From: Bacteroidota bacterium
GTDB taxonomy: Bacteria; Bacteroidota; Bacteroidia; Bacteroidales; Prolixibacteraceae
Length of the DNA: 33,303 nucleotides
Reading direction: 5' to 3'
NCBI GenBank assembly: GCA_030684645.1
Contig: JAUXUF010000352.1
Span: 1 to 33,303, forward strand
Positions within the stretch are counted from its first letter, which is position 1; the number at the start of each line of letters is the position of its first letter. The translations under genes were made by a program, and so were the position numbers. This document shows, piece after piece, positions 9,295 through 17,273 of the stretch. Under the pieces are notes generated by a model that was not told the DNA's origin, made no database searches, and worked only from the letters and a program-made list of their open reading frames with translations.

Positions 9295-9335
9295 ACAAAA
9301 ACGTCTTCGTATCTATAAATGTGCATGCCATGAAA

Positions 9336-10202
9336 CTAAAACACTGGACGTGCAATCATGATTCCATTATTGGATGATCCAGGCTTGATAAAGTCGGTGA
9401 TCGGGCCTTCAGAAATTAATACTTTTTTACCACTGAGCGGGGCATGTAACAGATGAAACTGATTATCCTTCCAAATAATGATTCCAACATGGTTAACATC
9501 GACTCCTTCAATTCCTGAAGTTAGACCTATGATATCGCCATGATGCAGTGATTTGAGCAGGTTTTCCGGATTGTTTTTCGGGAAGTAATAAAATCCGGAT
9601 GAAGATAGTTGTTTCTCCTGCTCAGCAATTGCTGGAATAAGTTCCGGATGTGCTTTCAGTACCGGATATTCCTCCGGATGTTGACTCATGTAGTCAATGG
9701 ATTTGCCCTGCTTTTCCCCCTCAAGGTTTGGCTCTTCAGAAATTATTTTCTTTTGGGCATTGTCGTGAATCCATTCACTGAAATAATGAAGTCGCGAAGG
9801 ATATTGGTCGCGAATTCCATTTCGGTACCTGATATGCTCTAATTCGGAAACGAACGATCCAAAATCGGTTTTCCCCAGTTTGACTGTCCGGGCGAGTGCC
9901 AGGCAGTTTTCGGCAAAAGTGGTACAATCCAACTCACGGAGGTTAATAACCATCTTTTCTTCCAGCCCATTCTCCAATGTGGCAGCAACGTATGTTGTTC
10001 CCAAAAACGATAATCCTATTTCTACCACCAGGTCGGGCATGGATAAGTTGCTCTTCGACGAAAAGTCAGCTAGTTTTTCTTCTGCAATGCGAATGTCCTC
10101 AGGCTGGAAGATGCAGTCCTTCAAGGTTACCTGTGATTGAGCCTTGAAAATATTCGGGCCCAACGAAAAAAACAAAATCAATATTCCAATCCTGATTTTC
10201 AT
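9336..10202 (-). CDS. DUF1460 family secreted N-acetylmuramoyl-L-alanine amidase-like protein
   Basis: This 288-residue exported protein has a signal peptide of about 22 residues ending near FKAQS. It belongs to the DUF1460 group, an NlpC/P60-like cysteine hydrolase fold thought to cleave peptidoglycan peptides or amides. The probable nucleophile is C93 in RELDCTTFAENC and the catalytic histidine H238 in DVNHVGIIIW. HYFSEWIHDN and GDIIGLTSG are further family segments. It is monocistronic. On the minus strand TAACTTTA (10228-10235) resembles a -7 box (7 of 8). The gene is divergent from the C1 peptidase gene. The biochemical activity is inferred from family; the periplasmic location is well supported. 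Confidence 0.85.
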   Translation of the reverse strand: MKIRIGILILFFSLGPNIFKAQSQVTLKDCIFQPEDIRIAEEKLADFSSKSNLSMPDLVVEIGLSFLGTTYVAATLENGLEEKMVINLRELDCTTFAENCLALARTVKLGKTDFGSFVSELEHIRYRNGIRDQYPSRLHYFSEWIHDNAQKKIISEEPNLEGEKQGKSIDYMSQHPEEYPVLKAHPELIPAIAEQEKQLSSSGFYYFPKNNPENLLKSLHHGDIIGLTSGIEGVDVNHVGIIIWKDNQFHLLHAPLSGKKVLISEGPITDFIKPGSSNNGIMIARPVF

Positions 10203-10471
10203 ATTTGCTGTCTTATTTTGTGAGCGATAAAGTTAGAAAAGTTTCATCATTCCCGGTAGTTTCCGGAGTAGATTTGGTTTTGGTTTGGAAAATACATTGT
10301 TCTACAACATATTTTTATTGGTTCAAGGTTATTCAGATGTTATTTAAATCTGCGGAAGACATTCTGATTCAGAGGAAAAGAAAAGAATTTATTCCTGACT
10401 GACAAAGAAAAATCCTGATCCTATCTGTCTGGATTATTGAGCGTAAGATGTCTGTTAACTTATAAATTCAG

Positions 10472-10479
10472 TATATTCG
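10472..10479 (+). promoter_or_regulatory. Candidate -7 box for the C1 peptidase gene
   Basis: TATATTCG matches TAnnTTTG at all but one base and lies 38 nt before the ATG. No TTG is seen about 19 nt upstream. The rest of the gap 10203-10517 holds the divergent promoter of the DUF1460 gene and no convincing gene. Confidence 0.4.
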
Positions 10480-10517
10480 CACTCCAAATTAATTAGGATA
10501 TCTGTTAAGAAATTACT

Positions 10518-11720
10518 ATGTATAAATTAAGAAATCTTTTCCTTGCGGGTTTGGTCATAACGTCGTTTGTCGTTTCTGCGCAGGAGAATAAGGAAGAGGA
10601 GAAAGGTTATCAGTTTACATCAATTAAGGAAATTCCCTGTACTTCAGTTAAAGATCAAGGTCGCTCCGGAACTTGTTGGTCATTTTCAGGATTAGGATTT
10701 ATAGAAGCAGAAATGCTTCGAATCGGAAAGCCGGAAGTTGATTTATCTGAAATGTTTGTGGTTCATCACGCCTATTCAGATAAAGCGACAAAATATGTCA
10801 GGTTGCATGGAAGTCTAAACTTCGGTCCTGGTGGAGCATTTCATGATGTAACCAATGTGATTCGGCAATACGGTATTGTTCCTGAAGAAGTCTATAACGG
10901 GCTGAATTACGGGGAAGACAAGCATGTTCACGGAGAAATGGACCGTACTTTACTTGATCAGGTAAAAGTGGTAGTTGATAACTCGAATAAAAAACCTACC
11001 ACAGCCTGGCACGACGCCTTGAACGGGATTCTTGATTCTTATCTGGGTAAATTGCCCGAAAAATTTAAATATCAGGATAAAGAATATACTCCTCAGAGTT
11101 TTGTTCAGGAATTTGTTGGCTTGAATCTCGACGACTATGTTGAAATTTCATCATATACAAATCATCCTTTCTACTCCAAATTTATCATCGAAGTTCCTGA
11201 TAACTGGTCGTGGGATGAAGTTTATAATGTTCCGATAAACGAATTGGCAGAAATCATCGACAATTCCATCAATTCTGGTTATACTGTTGCATGGGCTGCT
11301 GATGTAAGCGAAAAAGGATTTTCCACTTCTAAGAAAGGTATTGCTGTAATCCCGGCGGTTGACAAAGCGAACATGACTGATGCTGAAATTGCCAAATGGG
11401 AAAAATTGAGTGAGGAGGAAAAAAACGAAGAGCTTTATAAATTAACCAAACCCAGTACTGAAAGGGTTATTACCCAGGAAATGCGCCAGATCGATTACGA
11501 TAATTATCAAACTACTGACGATCATGGAATGCTGATTGTCGGTACAGCAAAAGATCAGATTGGAAATATGTATTATAAAGTGAAAAACTCCTGGGGCGAT
11601 TATAACGATTTTCAGGGCTATTTTTATGCATCAAAACCTTATGTGACATTTAAAACGATGTCGATCATGGTAAACAAGAATGCTATTCCGAAGAATATCC
11701 GAAAGAAACTGAATCTGTAA
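10518..11720 (+). CDS. Secreted C1 family aminopeptidase (bleomycin hydrolase / PepC-like)
   Basis: This 400-residue papain-fold cysteine peptidase carries an N-terminal signal peptide ending at about SFVVSAQ, unlike cytoplasmic PepC. The catalytic cysteine is C53 in QGRSGTCWSF. The histidine is H336 in DDHGMLIVG and the asparagine is N357 in KNSWGD, in the order and spacing of the bleomycin-hydrolase branch. The middle region SWDEVYNVPINEL and the WAADVSEKGFS segment also match that branch. It should trim peptides outside the cytoplasm. A terminator follows, and the gene stands alone. Confidence 0.9.
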   Translation: MYKLRNLFLAGLVITSFVVSAQENKEEEKGYQFTSIKEIPCTSVKDQGRSGTCWSFSGLGFIEAEMLRIGKPEVDLSEMFVVHHAYSDKATKYVRLHGSLNFGPGGAFHDVTNVIRQYGIVPEEVYNGLNYGEDKHVHGEMDRTLLDQVKVVVDNSNKKPTTAWHDALNGILDSYLGKLPEKFKYQDKEYTPQSFVQEFVGLNLDDYVEISSYTNHPFYSKFIIEVPDNWSWDEVYNVPINELAEIIDNSINSGYTVAWAADVSEKGFSTSKKGIAVIPAVDKANMTDAEIAKWEKLSEEEKNEELYKLTKPSTERVITQEMRQIDYDNYQTTDDHGMLIVGTAKDQIGNMYYKVKNSWGDYNDFQGYFYASKPYVTFKTMSIMVNKNAIPKNIRKKLNL

Positions 11721-11726
11721 GATCTA

Positions 11727-11751
11727 AACCTCGTCACCCGGCGGGTTTTTT
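11727..11751 (+). terminator. Intrinsic terminator after the C1 peptidase gene
   Basis: AACC, a bulged T, CGTC, the loop ACCC, then GGCG and GGTT form an 8-bp stem with one G-U pair. T6 (11746-11751) follows directly. It ends the transcript 6 nt after the peptidase stop codon. Confidence 0.75.
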
Positions 11752-11913
11752 ATTAAAAAAAAGAAAATATTTGTTGCAAAAGGATGCAAAAAAATAGCTA
11801 AAGTTATAGTGTCCAAATTGTTTGATGTTCAAATAAAATTTGTCTCGAAATCTCTATCTTTAGTCCACATTAGGCATTAATCTGTAACTAATTAATCATT
11901 AAAAAATCCGGTT

Positions 11914-12798
11914 ATGGGCAAAATAATTCAGGAAATACTAAAAGGCAGGGTTCTGGTTTCTGACGGGGCCTGGGGGACTTTTCTTCAAAAAAAAGGATTG
12001 AAACCCGGCGAATGTCCTGAAGAATGGAATATCACCCGGACTGAAGATGTTTACGATATTGCCCGAAGTTACATCGAAGCCGGAGCCGATATGATCGAAA
12101 CCAACAGTTTCGGTGGAAGTAGGTATAAGCTTGCAAACTATGGTCTTGAAGCTCAGGTTTTCGAACTGAATAAAGCTGCTGCAGAAATCAGCCGGAAAGC
12201 TGCCGGAACAGATCGTTTTGTGTTGGGATCGGTTGGCCCGACCGGAAAATTACTGATGATGGAAGAAGTCACTGAAGATGAGTTGTACGAGGCTTTTAAG
12301 GAACAGTCGATGGCTCTTGAAGCCGGTGGCGCTGATGCTATCGTGATTGAAACCATGACTGACCTGGATGAAGCCAGGATTGCAGTAAAAGCTGCCAAAG
12401 AGAATACAGCCTGCGAGGTGATCTGTACCATGACCTTTGATAAAATCCTCGGTGGCGAATACCGCACGATGATGGGTATTTCACCAACCGAAATGACTCA
12501 GGTCCTCGCTGAAGCGGGCGCATCAATTATCGGAGCCAATTGCGGAAACGGAATGGCCAACATGATTGGTATTGTAAAGGAAATCAGACAGGCAAATCCA
12601 ACTGTTCCGATTCTGATTCATGCCAATGCCGGTATGCCTCAATACTGCAACGGTGAAACTACCTTTCCTGAAACTCCCGCAGATATGTCAGGACAGGTAA
12701 AGGAAATGATTGAGGCCGGGGCAAATATTATTGGCGGTTGTTGTGGAACTACGCCTGATCACATTTATGAAGTGGGTCGTGTCGTGAAATCAATGTAA
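11914..12798 (+). CDS. Homocysteine S-methyltransferase domain protein (MetH N-terminal module alone)
   Basis: This 294-residue protein has the fold of the homocysteine-binding module of cobalamin-dependent methionine synthase. It starts with SDGAWGTFLQKKG, the family's DGAMGT region. The zinc ligands are C210 in IGANCGNG and the pair C276-C277 in GGCCGTTP. It is only this module: no pterin-binding, cobalamin-binding or activation domain follows in the same chain. The activation domain is encoded 4 nt downstream as a separate gene, so the two are probably translated together and functionally linked. Alternatives are a methyltransferase using a different methyl donor. A possible -7 box TATCTTTA lies at 11855-11862. 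No cobalamin riboswitch was recognised in the 193-nt gap upstream. Confidence 0.88.
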   Translation: MGKIIQEILKGRVLVSDGAWGTFLQKKGLKPGECPEEWNITRTEDVYDIARSYIEAGADMIETNSFGGSRYKLANYGLEAQVFELNKAAAEISRKAAGTDRFVLGSVGPTGKLLMMEEVTEDELYEAFKEQSMALEAGGADAIVIETMTDLDEARIAVKAAKENTACEVICTMTFDKILGGEYRTMMGISPTEMTQVLAEAGASIIGANCGNGMANMIGIVKEIRQANPTVPILIHANAGMPQYCNGETTFPETPADMSGQVKEMIEAGANIIGGCCGTTPDHIYEVGRVVKSM

Positions 12799-12802
12799 TT
12801 TC

Positions 12803-13498
12803 ATGATTAAGGAATTTTCATACTCATTCAACGAACTTTCAGTAAATCAGTCAGAGATTGCCGTTCTTCTCGGATATCCGGTTGGTATTCTTCCTGAACC
12901 TTTTTCAGATTACCTTGAAGAAGCCATCATCGAAGCAGATCATTTATGTGACATAAAAGGAGCGATCTATAGAACTCATGATGTCCGGTTCTCAGAAAAA
13001 AAACACCAGATCATTGTTGAAGGGAAAGAATTTGGAATTGGGAAAACCATTGCCAAAGAATTGCGGCATTCAGATTCCATTGTGTTTTTTTTATGTACTG
13101 CCGGAAAAGGAATCAGTGAGCTTTCCCGCGATTTACTATCTGGAGATAATCCTGTCCTGGGCTATGTTTATGATGTTTTAGGATCGGTGATCGTAGAAGC
13201 AGCCAGTCATAAAATTCATCAGGAAATCAGGAATTTGGCTGATATTTCAGGGCAATTGATAACCAATCGTTACAGTCCGGGCTATTGCCAGTGGAGTGTT
13301 GACGACCAGCATCGATTATTTTCTTTCTTTCCGGAAAATTGCTGCGGAATAAGTCTGACCGATTCAGCATTGATGCATCCGGTCAAATCGGTAAGTGGAA
13401 TAGTCGGTATGGGCAAGGAAGTTAAGTTCAGGGAATATACCTGCGATTTATGCAGCCTCACCAACTGTTTTTACCGAAATAGCCAAAAGGAGAAATGA
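12803..13498 (+). CDS. Stand-alone MetH reactivation (vitamin B12-dependent methionine synthase activation) domain protein
   Basis: This 231-residue protein resembles the C-terminal S-adenosylmethionine-binding activation domain of MetH, which reductively remethylates inactivated cob(II)alamin. The SAM-binding motif is NRYSPGYCQWSV at about residues 154-165. The C-terminus carries the cysteine cluster YTCDLCSLTNCFYR (CxxCx4C), as in stand-alone members such as the one that serves the shortened MetH of Thermotoga. It begins 4 nt after the homocysteine methyltransferase gene and belongs to that operon. A cobalamin-binding protein must be supplied from elsewhere. The function is inferred from the domain family and the neighbour. 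Confidence 0.85.
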   Translation: MIKEFSYSFNELSVNQSEIAVLLGYPVGILPEPFSDYLEEAIIEADHLCDIKGAIYRTHDVRFSEKKHQIIVEGKEFGIGKTIAKELRHSDSIVFFLCTAGKGISELSRDLLSGDNPVLGYVYDVLGSVIVEAASHKIHQEIRNLADISGQLITNRYSPGYCQWSVDDQHRLFSFFPENCCGISLTDSALMHPVKSVSGIVGMGKEVKFREYTCDLCSLTNCFYRNSQKEK

Positions 13499-13559
13499 AT
13501 CCGTATTGATTAACTGCATTTTTTCAATTTCCTTTGCCTTATATTTAAACTGATAAACA

Positions 13560-14516
13560 TTGAAAATAGTAGTTTTAGACGGATATGCCCTGAATCCGGG
13601 CGACCTGTCATGGAATCAATTAAAAAATATGGGCGATTGCCAGATTTACGATCGTACCAAACCAGAGGAAATATTCGGCAGAATTGGCGATGCAGAACTT
13701 GTCATCACCAATAAAGTGGTGCTTGATAAATCGTTGATTGATAAACTGCCAGATCTCCGATACATTGGGGTGACTGCTACCGGGTACAATGTGGTTGATG
13801 TAAAAGCTGCCACTGATCGAAATATCACAGTAACCAATATTCCGGCTTACAGCACTGATTCGGTGGCGCAACTTGTTTTTTCACATATCCTGAATATGGC
13901 CAATCGTGTTGAATTGCATGCCAATTCGGTAAGAGAAGGTGCATGGACCAGAAATACGGATTTCTCGTACTGGAAAACCCCACAGACGGAACTGGCCGGT
14001 AAAACAATTGGGATTGTGGGATTTGGAAGGATTGGCCGGAAGGTAGCTGAAATTGCACTGGCTTTCGGGATGAAGGTAATCTTTCAAAACCGTTCGATAA
14101 AAGCTGACATTCCGGAAGGTTTCATTCAAAAAAGTCTTGAAGAAGTTTTTACTGAGAGTGATTTTGTAAGCCTCAACTGTCCTTTCACCAACGAAAACAA
14201 TGCATTTGTAAACCAAAGCCTGATTAAAACCATGAAGTCCACGGCAGTTTTAATCAATACCGGCAGGGGAGGACTGATCAATGAGCAGGATCTGGCCAAA
14301 GCGCTGAATTCAGGCCAAATAGCCGCAGCCTGTTTGGATGTCTTGTCAACAGAACCCCCTTTGCCTGATAATCCGTTAATTTCAGCTAAAAATTGTTTTA
14401 TCACTCCACATGTCGCCTGGGCAACATTGGAGGCGCGCGAACGTTTAATGAATGTAGTTCTTGATAATTTGAGGCTCTTTATTTTGGGCAGACCCCAAAA
14501 TGTGGTGAAGGCATAA
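13560..14516 (+). CDS. D-2-hydroxyacid dehydrogenase (glycerate dehydrogenase / hydroxypyruvate reductase-like)
   Basis: This 318-residue NAD(P)-dependent oxidoreductase has the Rossmann motif GIVGFGRIGR at about 152-161. The catalytic triad is R236 (NTGRGG), E265 (STEPP) and H284 (TPHVAWAT). It probably reduces hydroxypyruvate or glyoxylate, or oxidises D-glycerate; the substrate is not fixed by the sequence. The best start is TTG at 13560: it gives the family N-terminus MKIVVLDGYALNPGDLSW, and no ATG lies nearby. It sits 61 nt after the activation-domain gene on the same strand and may be part of its operon. A link to one-carbon and serine metabolism is only an inference. Confidence 0.88.
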   Translation: MKIVVLDGYALNPGDLSWNQLKNMGDCQIYDRTKPEEIFGRIGDAELVITNKVVLDKSLIDKLPDLRYIGVTATGYNVVDVKAATDRNITVTNIPAYSTDSVAQLVFSHILNMANRVELHANSVREGAWTRNTDFSYWKTPQTELAGKTIGIVGFGRIGRKVAEIALAFGMKVIFQNRSIKADIPEGFIQKSLEEVFTESDFVSLNCPFTNENNAFVNQSLIKTMKSTAVLINTGRGGLINEQDLAKALNSGQIAAACLDVLSTEPPLPDNPLISAKNCFITPHVAWATLEARERLMNVVLDNLRLFILGRPQNVVKA

Positions 14517-14588
14517 TTTACCGGAATTTGGGGCAATCAGCTTTTTGGGATTCAGTAAGTGAAGTACAACTTTCAACATCAGGTAGAA

Positions 14589-14786
14589 ATGAAAAAGTTC
14601 ATCGTGCTTGCTATAGTTGTCATTTTTTTAGGGATAACATTCCGTATTTCGGGGTAGCTTATTCAGTATCTGACAACCGGTCTGGATGGATATGCAGATC
14701 TGAAGATCAATTTTCGCAACCGTCAATGGATCAGTTATTCCGGAACAATTGAAAAAAGTGAGTCGGAAAAGAAACGGATAAATTAA
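14589..14786 (+). pseudogene. Small membrane-anchored protein gene broken by an amber codon
   Basis: An ATG at 14589 opens a frame of 65 codons that would be intact except for one in-frame TAG at 14655-14657. It starts as a basic-hydrophobic signal or anchor helix (MKKFIVLAIVVIFLGITFR). After the TAG comes a plausible soluble tail (LIQYLTTGLDGY...NFRNRQWISYSG) with a lysine-rich end, stopping at TAA 14784-14786. A palindromic terminator follows immediately. The composition on both sides of the TAG looks coding. Reading TGG for TAG would repair it with a single G-to-A change. It may be a real pseudogene, a sequencing error, or a readthrough product; I do not recognise the family. Confidence 0.5.
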
Positions 14787-14813
14787 AAAGGACCGGAATA
14801 TTCCGGTCCTTTT
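14786..14813. terminator. Palindromic bidirectional terminator
   Basis: A perfect 28-nt palindrome centred between 14799 and 14800 (arm AAAAGGACCGGAAT) has AAAA on one side and TTTT then AATTTTG on the other. It can terminate transcripts from the dehydrogenase/small gene on plus and from the small acidic gene on minus. Confidence 0.8.
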
Positions 14814-14870
14814 AATTTTGATCTTAAATGTCTTCCCCTTGGGAATCATTTTTATTTTAGAATTTGTTTT

Positions 14871-15068
14871 TTATTCATCATCAAATTGATCGTCTAAAAA
14901 GTTATAATCCAAGTTGTCAGGATTTTCATCCGCAAAATCGTCATAAATAGATAATCTTCTTTTTGTACTCTTATCCTTATGCAATTTGGGGTTCTTAACA
15001 GAGTCACCATCAGTTCGTAAAAGATCGATGCCTCTGGTTGTAATTTTCAGATTCTTGTTTGTTTTCAT
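14871..15068 (-). CDS. Small acidic-tailed hypothetical protein
   Basis: A 65-residue frame starting at ATG 15068 encodes a basic N-terminal part (MKTNKNLKITTRGIDLLR), a lysine-rich middle and a very acidic C-terminus with many Asp residues. It has no signal peptide or membrane helix, so it should be cytoplasmic. The upstream sequence on minus contains TAGATTTT (7 of 8 to the -7 consensus) shortly before the ATG. The palindromic terminator at 14786-14813 lies just downstream. I do not recognise a family, and no function is proposed. Its isolated position between a terminator and a divergent gene with its own promoter supports it being real. Confidence 0.6.
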   Translation of the reverse strand: MKTNKNLKITTRGIDLLRTDGDSVKNPKLHKDKSTKRRLSIYDDFADENPDNLDYNFLDDQFDDE

Positions 15069-15196
15069 CTCGAAAAATCTAAAAGATTGATAATTAAGTT
15101 TTTAAAAGTTAATAAATGACATTTATATTTGTTCGTTAATCTATGAAAAAAAGATTAAATATTTCAATGTAATTTTCTAAAAAAAACATTCGTGAT

Positions 15197-15225
15197 TTTA
15201 TATCCACTGATATTCCGGATATAAA
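15197..15225. repeat. Perfect inverted repeat in a divergent intergenic region
   Basis: TTTATATCC (15197-15205) and GGATATAAA (15217-15225) are perfect 9-nt arms separated by 11 nt. They lie between the divergent small acidic gene and the OmpA gene. No T tract follows, so an operator or RNA hairpin is as likely as a terminator. Nothing else is seen in the 263-nt gap except the promoter for the OmpA gene. Confidence 0.4.
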
Positions 15226-15285
15226 GCCTTATCATTGAAAACGATTTTAAATACGATAAAATTTATTTAAATGTTCCTTCTCAAA

Positions 15286-15314
15286 TTGAAAAATTGGAAT
15301 TAATCATACATTAG
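15286..15314 (+). promoter_or_regulatory. Candidate promoter for the PorE-like gene
   Basis: TTG at 15286-15288 is followed after 18 nt by TACATTAG at 15307-15314, one base off TAnnTTTG. The ATG is 17 nt further on. Confidence 0.45.
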
Positions 15315-15331
15315 CAAAGCAATTCATTAGG

Positions 15332-17269
15332 ATGAAAAAATATCTTGCCTTATTATTTATGTTGATTTACAGTTTGGCATATGGACAAAGTTTTTCCTCA
15401 GGTGAGAAAAAAGCTTTAAAACTGTTTGAACAGGCAACATTTGCTTACGAGAGCAAACTTTTCGGTAAATCGTTGCGAATTCTGGATGAGGTATTGGCTA
15501 TAGATTCCAGTTTCCTTGAGGTATATCTTATGAAATCGGACATCTATCAGGAGATGGATTCTATACCTCTTCAGATTAAATCTATCGAAGCTGCCCTTAA
15601 GCTAAATCCCATAAAAAATCCAAAACTGTATTACGTATTGGGAAATGCGTTTTACCGTTCAGGATCCTATCAGAAAGCCAGCGATGCGTATGAGAATTAC
15701 CTTGCAAGGGTTAATGAAACAGCCACTTTTGTTGCACGGGCCCGGCAAACTTTGGAGAAGTGTTCAGGAGCGGTAAATTTACTGAAACATCCGGTTCCTT
15801 TTGAATCCATTAACCTGGGCGAAAATATCAATTCTGAAGATGACGAATACTGGCCAAGCATTACCGTTGATGGAAAAACAATCATATTTACCCGTCTTGT
15901 TGGGTCAAATCGTCCACTTAGCCAGAGGAATTCCCTTGCGCAAGAAGATTTCTATTTTTCCCGGTTCGAAAACAATATCTGGCAACCCAGCGAACCACTT
16001 TCGTCTATCAATACTGTTTATAACGAAGGTGCACAAACTATTTCGACTGATGGGAAACTTCTGTTTTTTACGGCCTGTACCCGTAACGACGGAAAAGGCA
16101 GTTGTGACATTTATTTTTCGCGAAACAGGGAAGGAGAATGGTCGGTTCCTCAAAATGCAGGAGAACCGGTAAACTCCCCGTCATGGGAATCTCAGCCTTC
16201 AATCTCGGCCAATGGTGAAACCCTGTATTTTGTGAGCAACCGCAAGGGAGGCAAAGGTGGCATGGATATCTGGAAATGTAATTTAAAAGGATTTTCTGAA
16301 TGGGGAACGCCAATCTGGGGTTATCCGGTAAACCTTGGAGATTCGGTCAATACTCCTGGAAATGAAATGTCACCATTCATCCATTCAGATGGGAAAACAC
16401 TCTATTTTGCATCAGACCATTGGCCTGGAATGGGCGGTTTTGATATTTTTTATTGCCGCCAGAAAAATGATTCAGTTTGGACTCAACCTCAAAATATCGG
16501 ATATCCGATCAATTCGTACAAGGATGAACAAGGACTGGTGGTTGATGCCTCCGGAAAAAATGCGTATTATTCATCTGACCGGCCAGGCTCAAAAGGCATG
16601 GATATCTATTCTTTTAAATTGCATAAGAATGCGAGGCCAAGCCCGGTTTCGTATATTAAGGGAAAGGTTATCGACGAAGAAACCGGGGCGCCTGTTTGTG
16701 CCAAAGTGGAACTGATTGATTTGGAAAACCCAAAATCGGTAATTAAAGGTGAGTCGTGTTGGGAAAAAGGTGAATTCCTGATGTGTCTTCCTCTAGGTAA
16801 GGAATACGCATTTAATGTATCTAGGGAAGGATATTTGTTTTATTCTGACAACTTTCAGTTAAAAGAAAGAAAAGAGATTATTGATCCTTATATTCTTGTG
16901 ATAAAGATGAAGAAGATCAAAATTGGAGGCTCTGTTGTTCTCCGGAATGTCTTTTTCAATACCGGATCTTTCGAATTGCTTCCTGAATCAAAAATTGAAC
17001 TTCAAAAATTGACTGATTTTCTAAAACTGAACGGGACTCTTATTATTGAAATAGGGGGACATACCGATAATATCGGAAGTGCAGAATATAATCAGGGACT
17101 TTCTGAATCAAGGGCAAAAGAGGTGTATAAATATCTGGTCAGTAACGGAATAGATGAAACCCGTATGAAATTTAACGGATATGGTTTGTCAATGCCTGTT
17201 AGTTCGAACGATACTTTTGAAGGTCGTGCATTGAACCGAAGGACAGAATTCAGGATAATTAAAAAGTAA
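15332..17269 (+). CDS. PorE-like OmpA family protein with TPR, PD40 propeller and regulatory domain
   Basis: This 645-residue exported protein has, in order, a signal peptide (1-19, ending AYGQS) and TPR-like repeats (about 25-145). Next comes a PD40/WD40-like propeller (about 155-430), with blades such as DGKTIIFTR, DGKLLFFTA, NGETLYFVSNRKGGKGGMDI and DGKTLYFASDHWPG. A carboxypeptidase-regulatory-like fold follows (about 440-520, IKGKVIDEETGAPV), and then an OmpA C-terminal peptidoglycan-binding domain (about 530-645). In the last, GHTDNIGSAEYN and SESRAKEVY carry the Asp and Arg that hold diaminopimelate. This order and size match PorE, a T9SS component that binds peptidoglycan. Bacteroidetes encode several related OmpA-PD40 proteins, so PorE-like is the safe name. 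It converges with metA after 4 nt. Confidence 0.85.
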   Translation: MKKYLALLFMLIYSLAYGQSFSSGEKKALKLFEQATFAYESKLFGKSLRILDEVLAIDSSFLEVYLMKSDIYQEMDSIPLQIKSIEAALKLNPIKNPKLYYVLGNAFYRSGSYQKASDAYENYLARVNETATFVARARQTLEKCSGAVNLLKHPVPFESINLGENINSEDDEYWPSITVDGKTIIFTRLVGSNRPLSQRNSLAQEDFYFSRFENNIWQPSEPLSSINTVYNEGAQTISTDGKLLFFTACTRNDGKGSCDIYFSRNREGEWSVPQNAGEPVNSPSWESQPSISANGETLYFVSNRKGGKGGMDIWKCNLKGFSEWGTPIWGYPVNLGDSVNTPGNEMSPFIHSDGKTLYFASDHWPGMGGFDIFYCRQKNDSVWTQPQNIGYPINSYKDEQGLVVDASGKNAYYSSDRPGSKGMDIYSFKLHKNARPSPVSYIKGKVIDEETGAPVCAKVELIDLENPKSVIKGESCWEKGEFLMCLPLGKEYAFNVSREGYLFYSDNFQLKERKEIIDPYILVIKMKKIKIGGSVVLRNVFFNTGSFELLPESKIELQKLTDFLKLNGTLIIEIGGHTDNIGSAEYNQGLSESRAKEVYKYLVSNGIDETRMKFNGYGLSMPVSSNDTFEGRALNRRTEFRIIKK

Positions 17270-17273
17270 TCGT

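Noticed and set aside
10205-10402. 65-residue ORF in the gap before the C1 peptidase gene
   Set aside because: It starts in the divergent promoter of the DUF1460 gene and its sequence shows no family features.
14528-14752. 74-residue ORF after the dehydrogenase gene
   Set aside because: It is out of frame with the better small membrane-anchored frame at 14589-14786, has an odd composition and does not end near the terminator.
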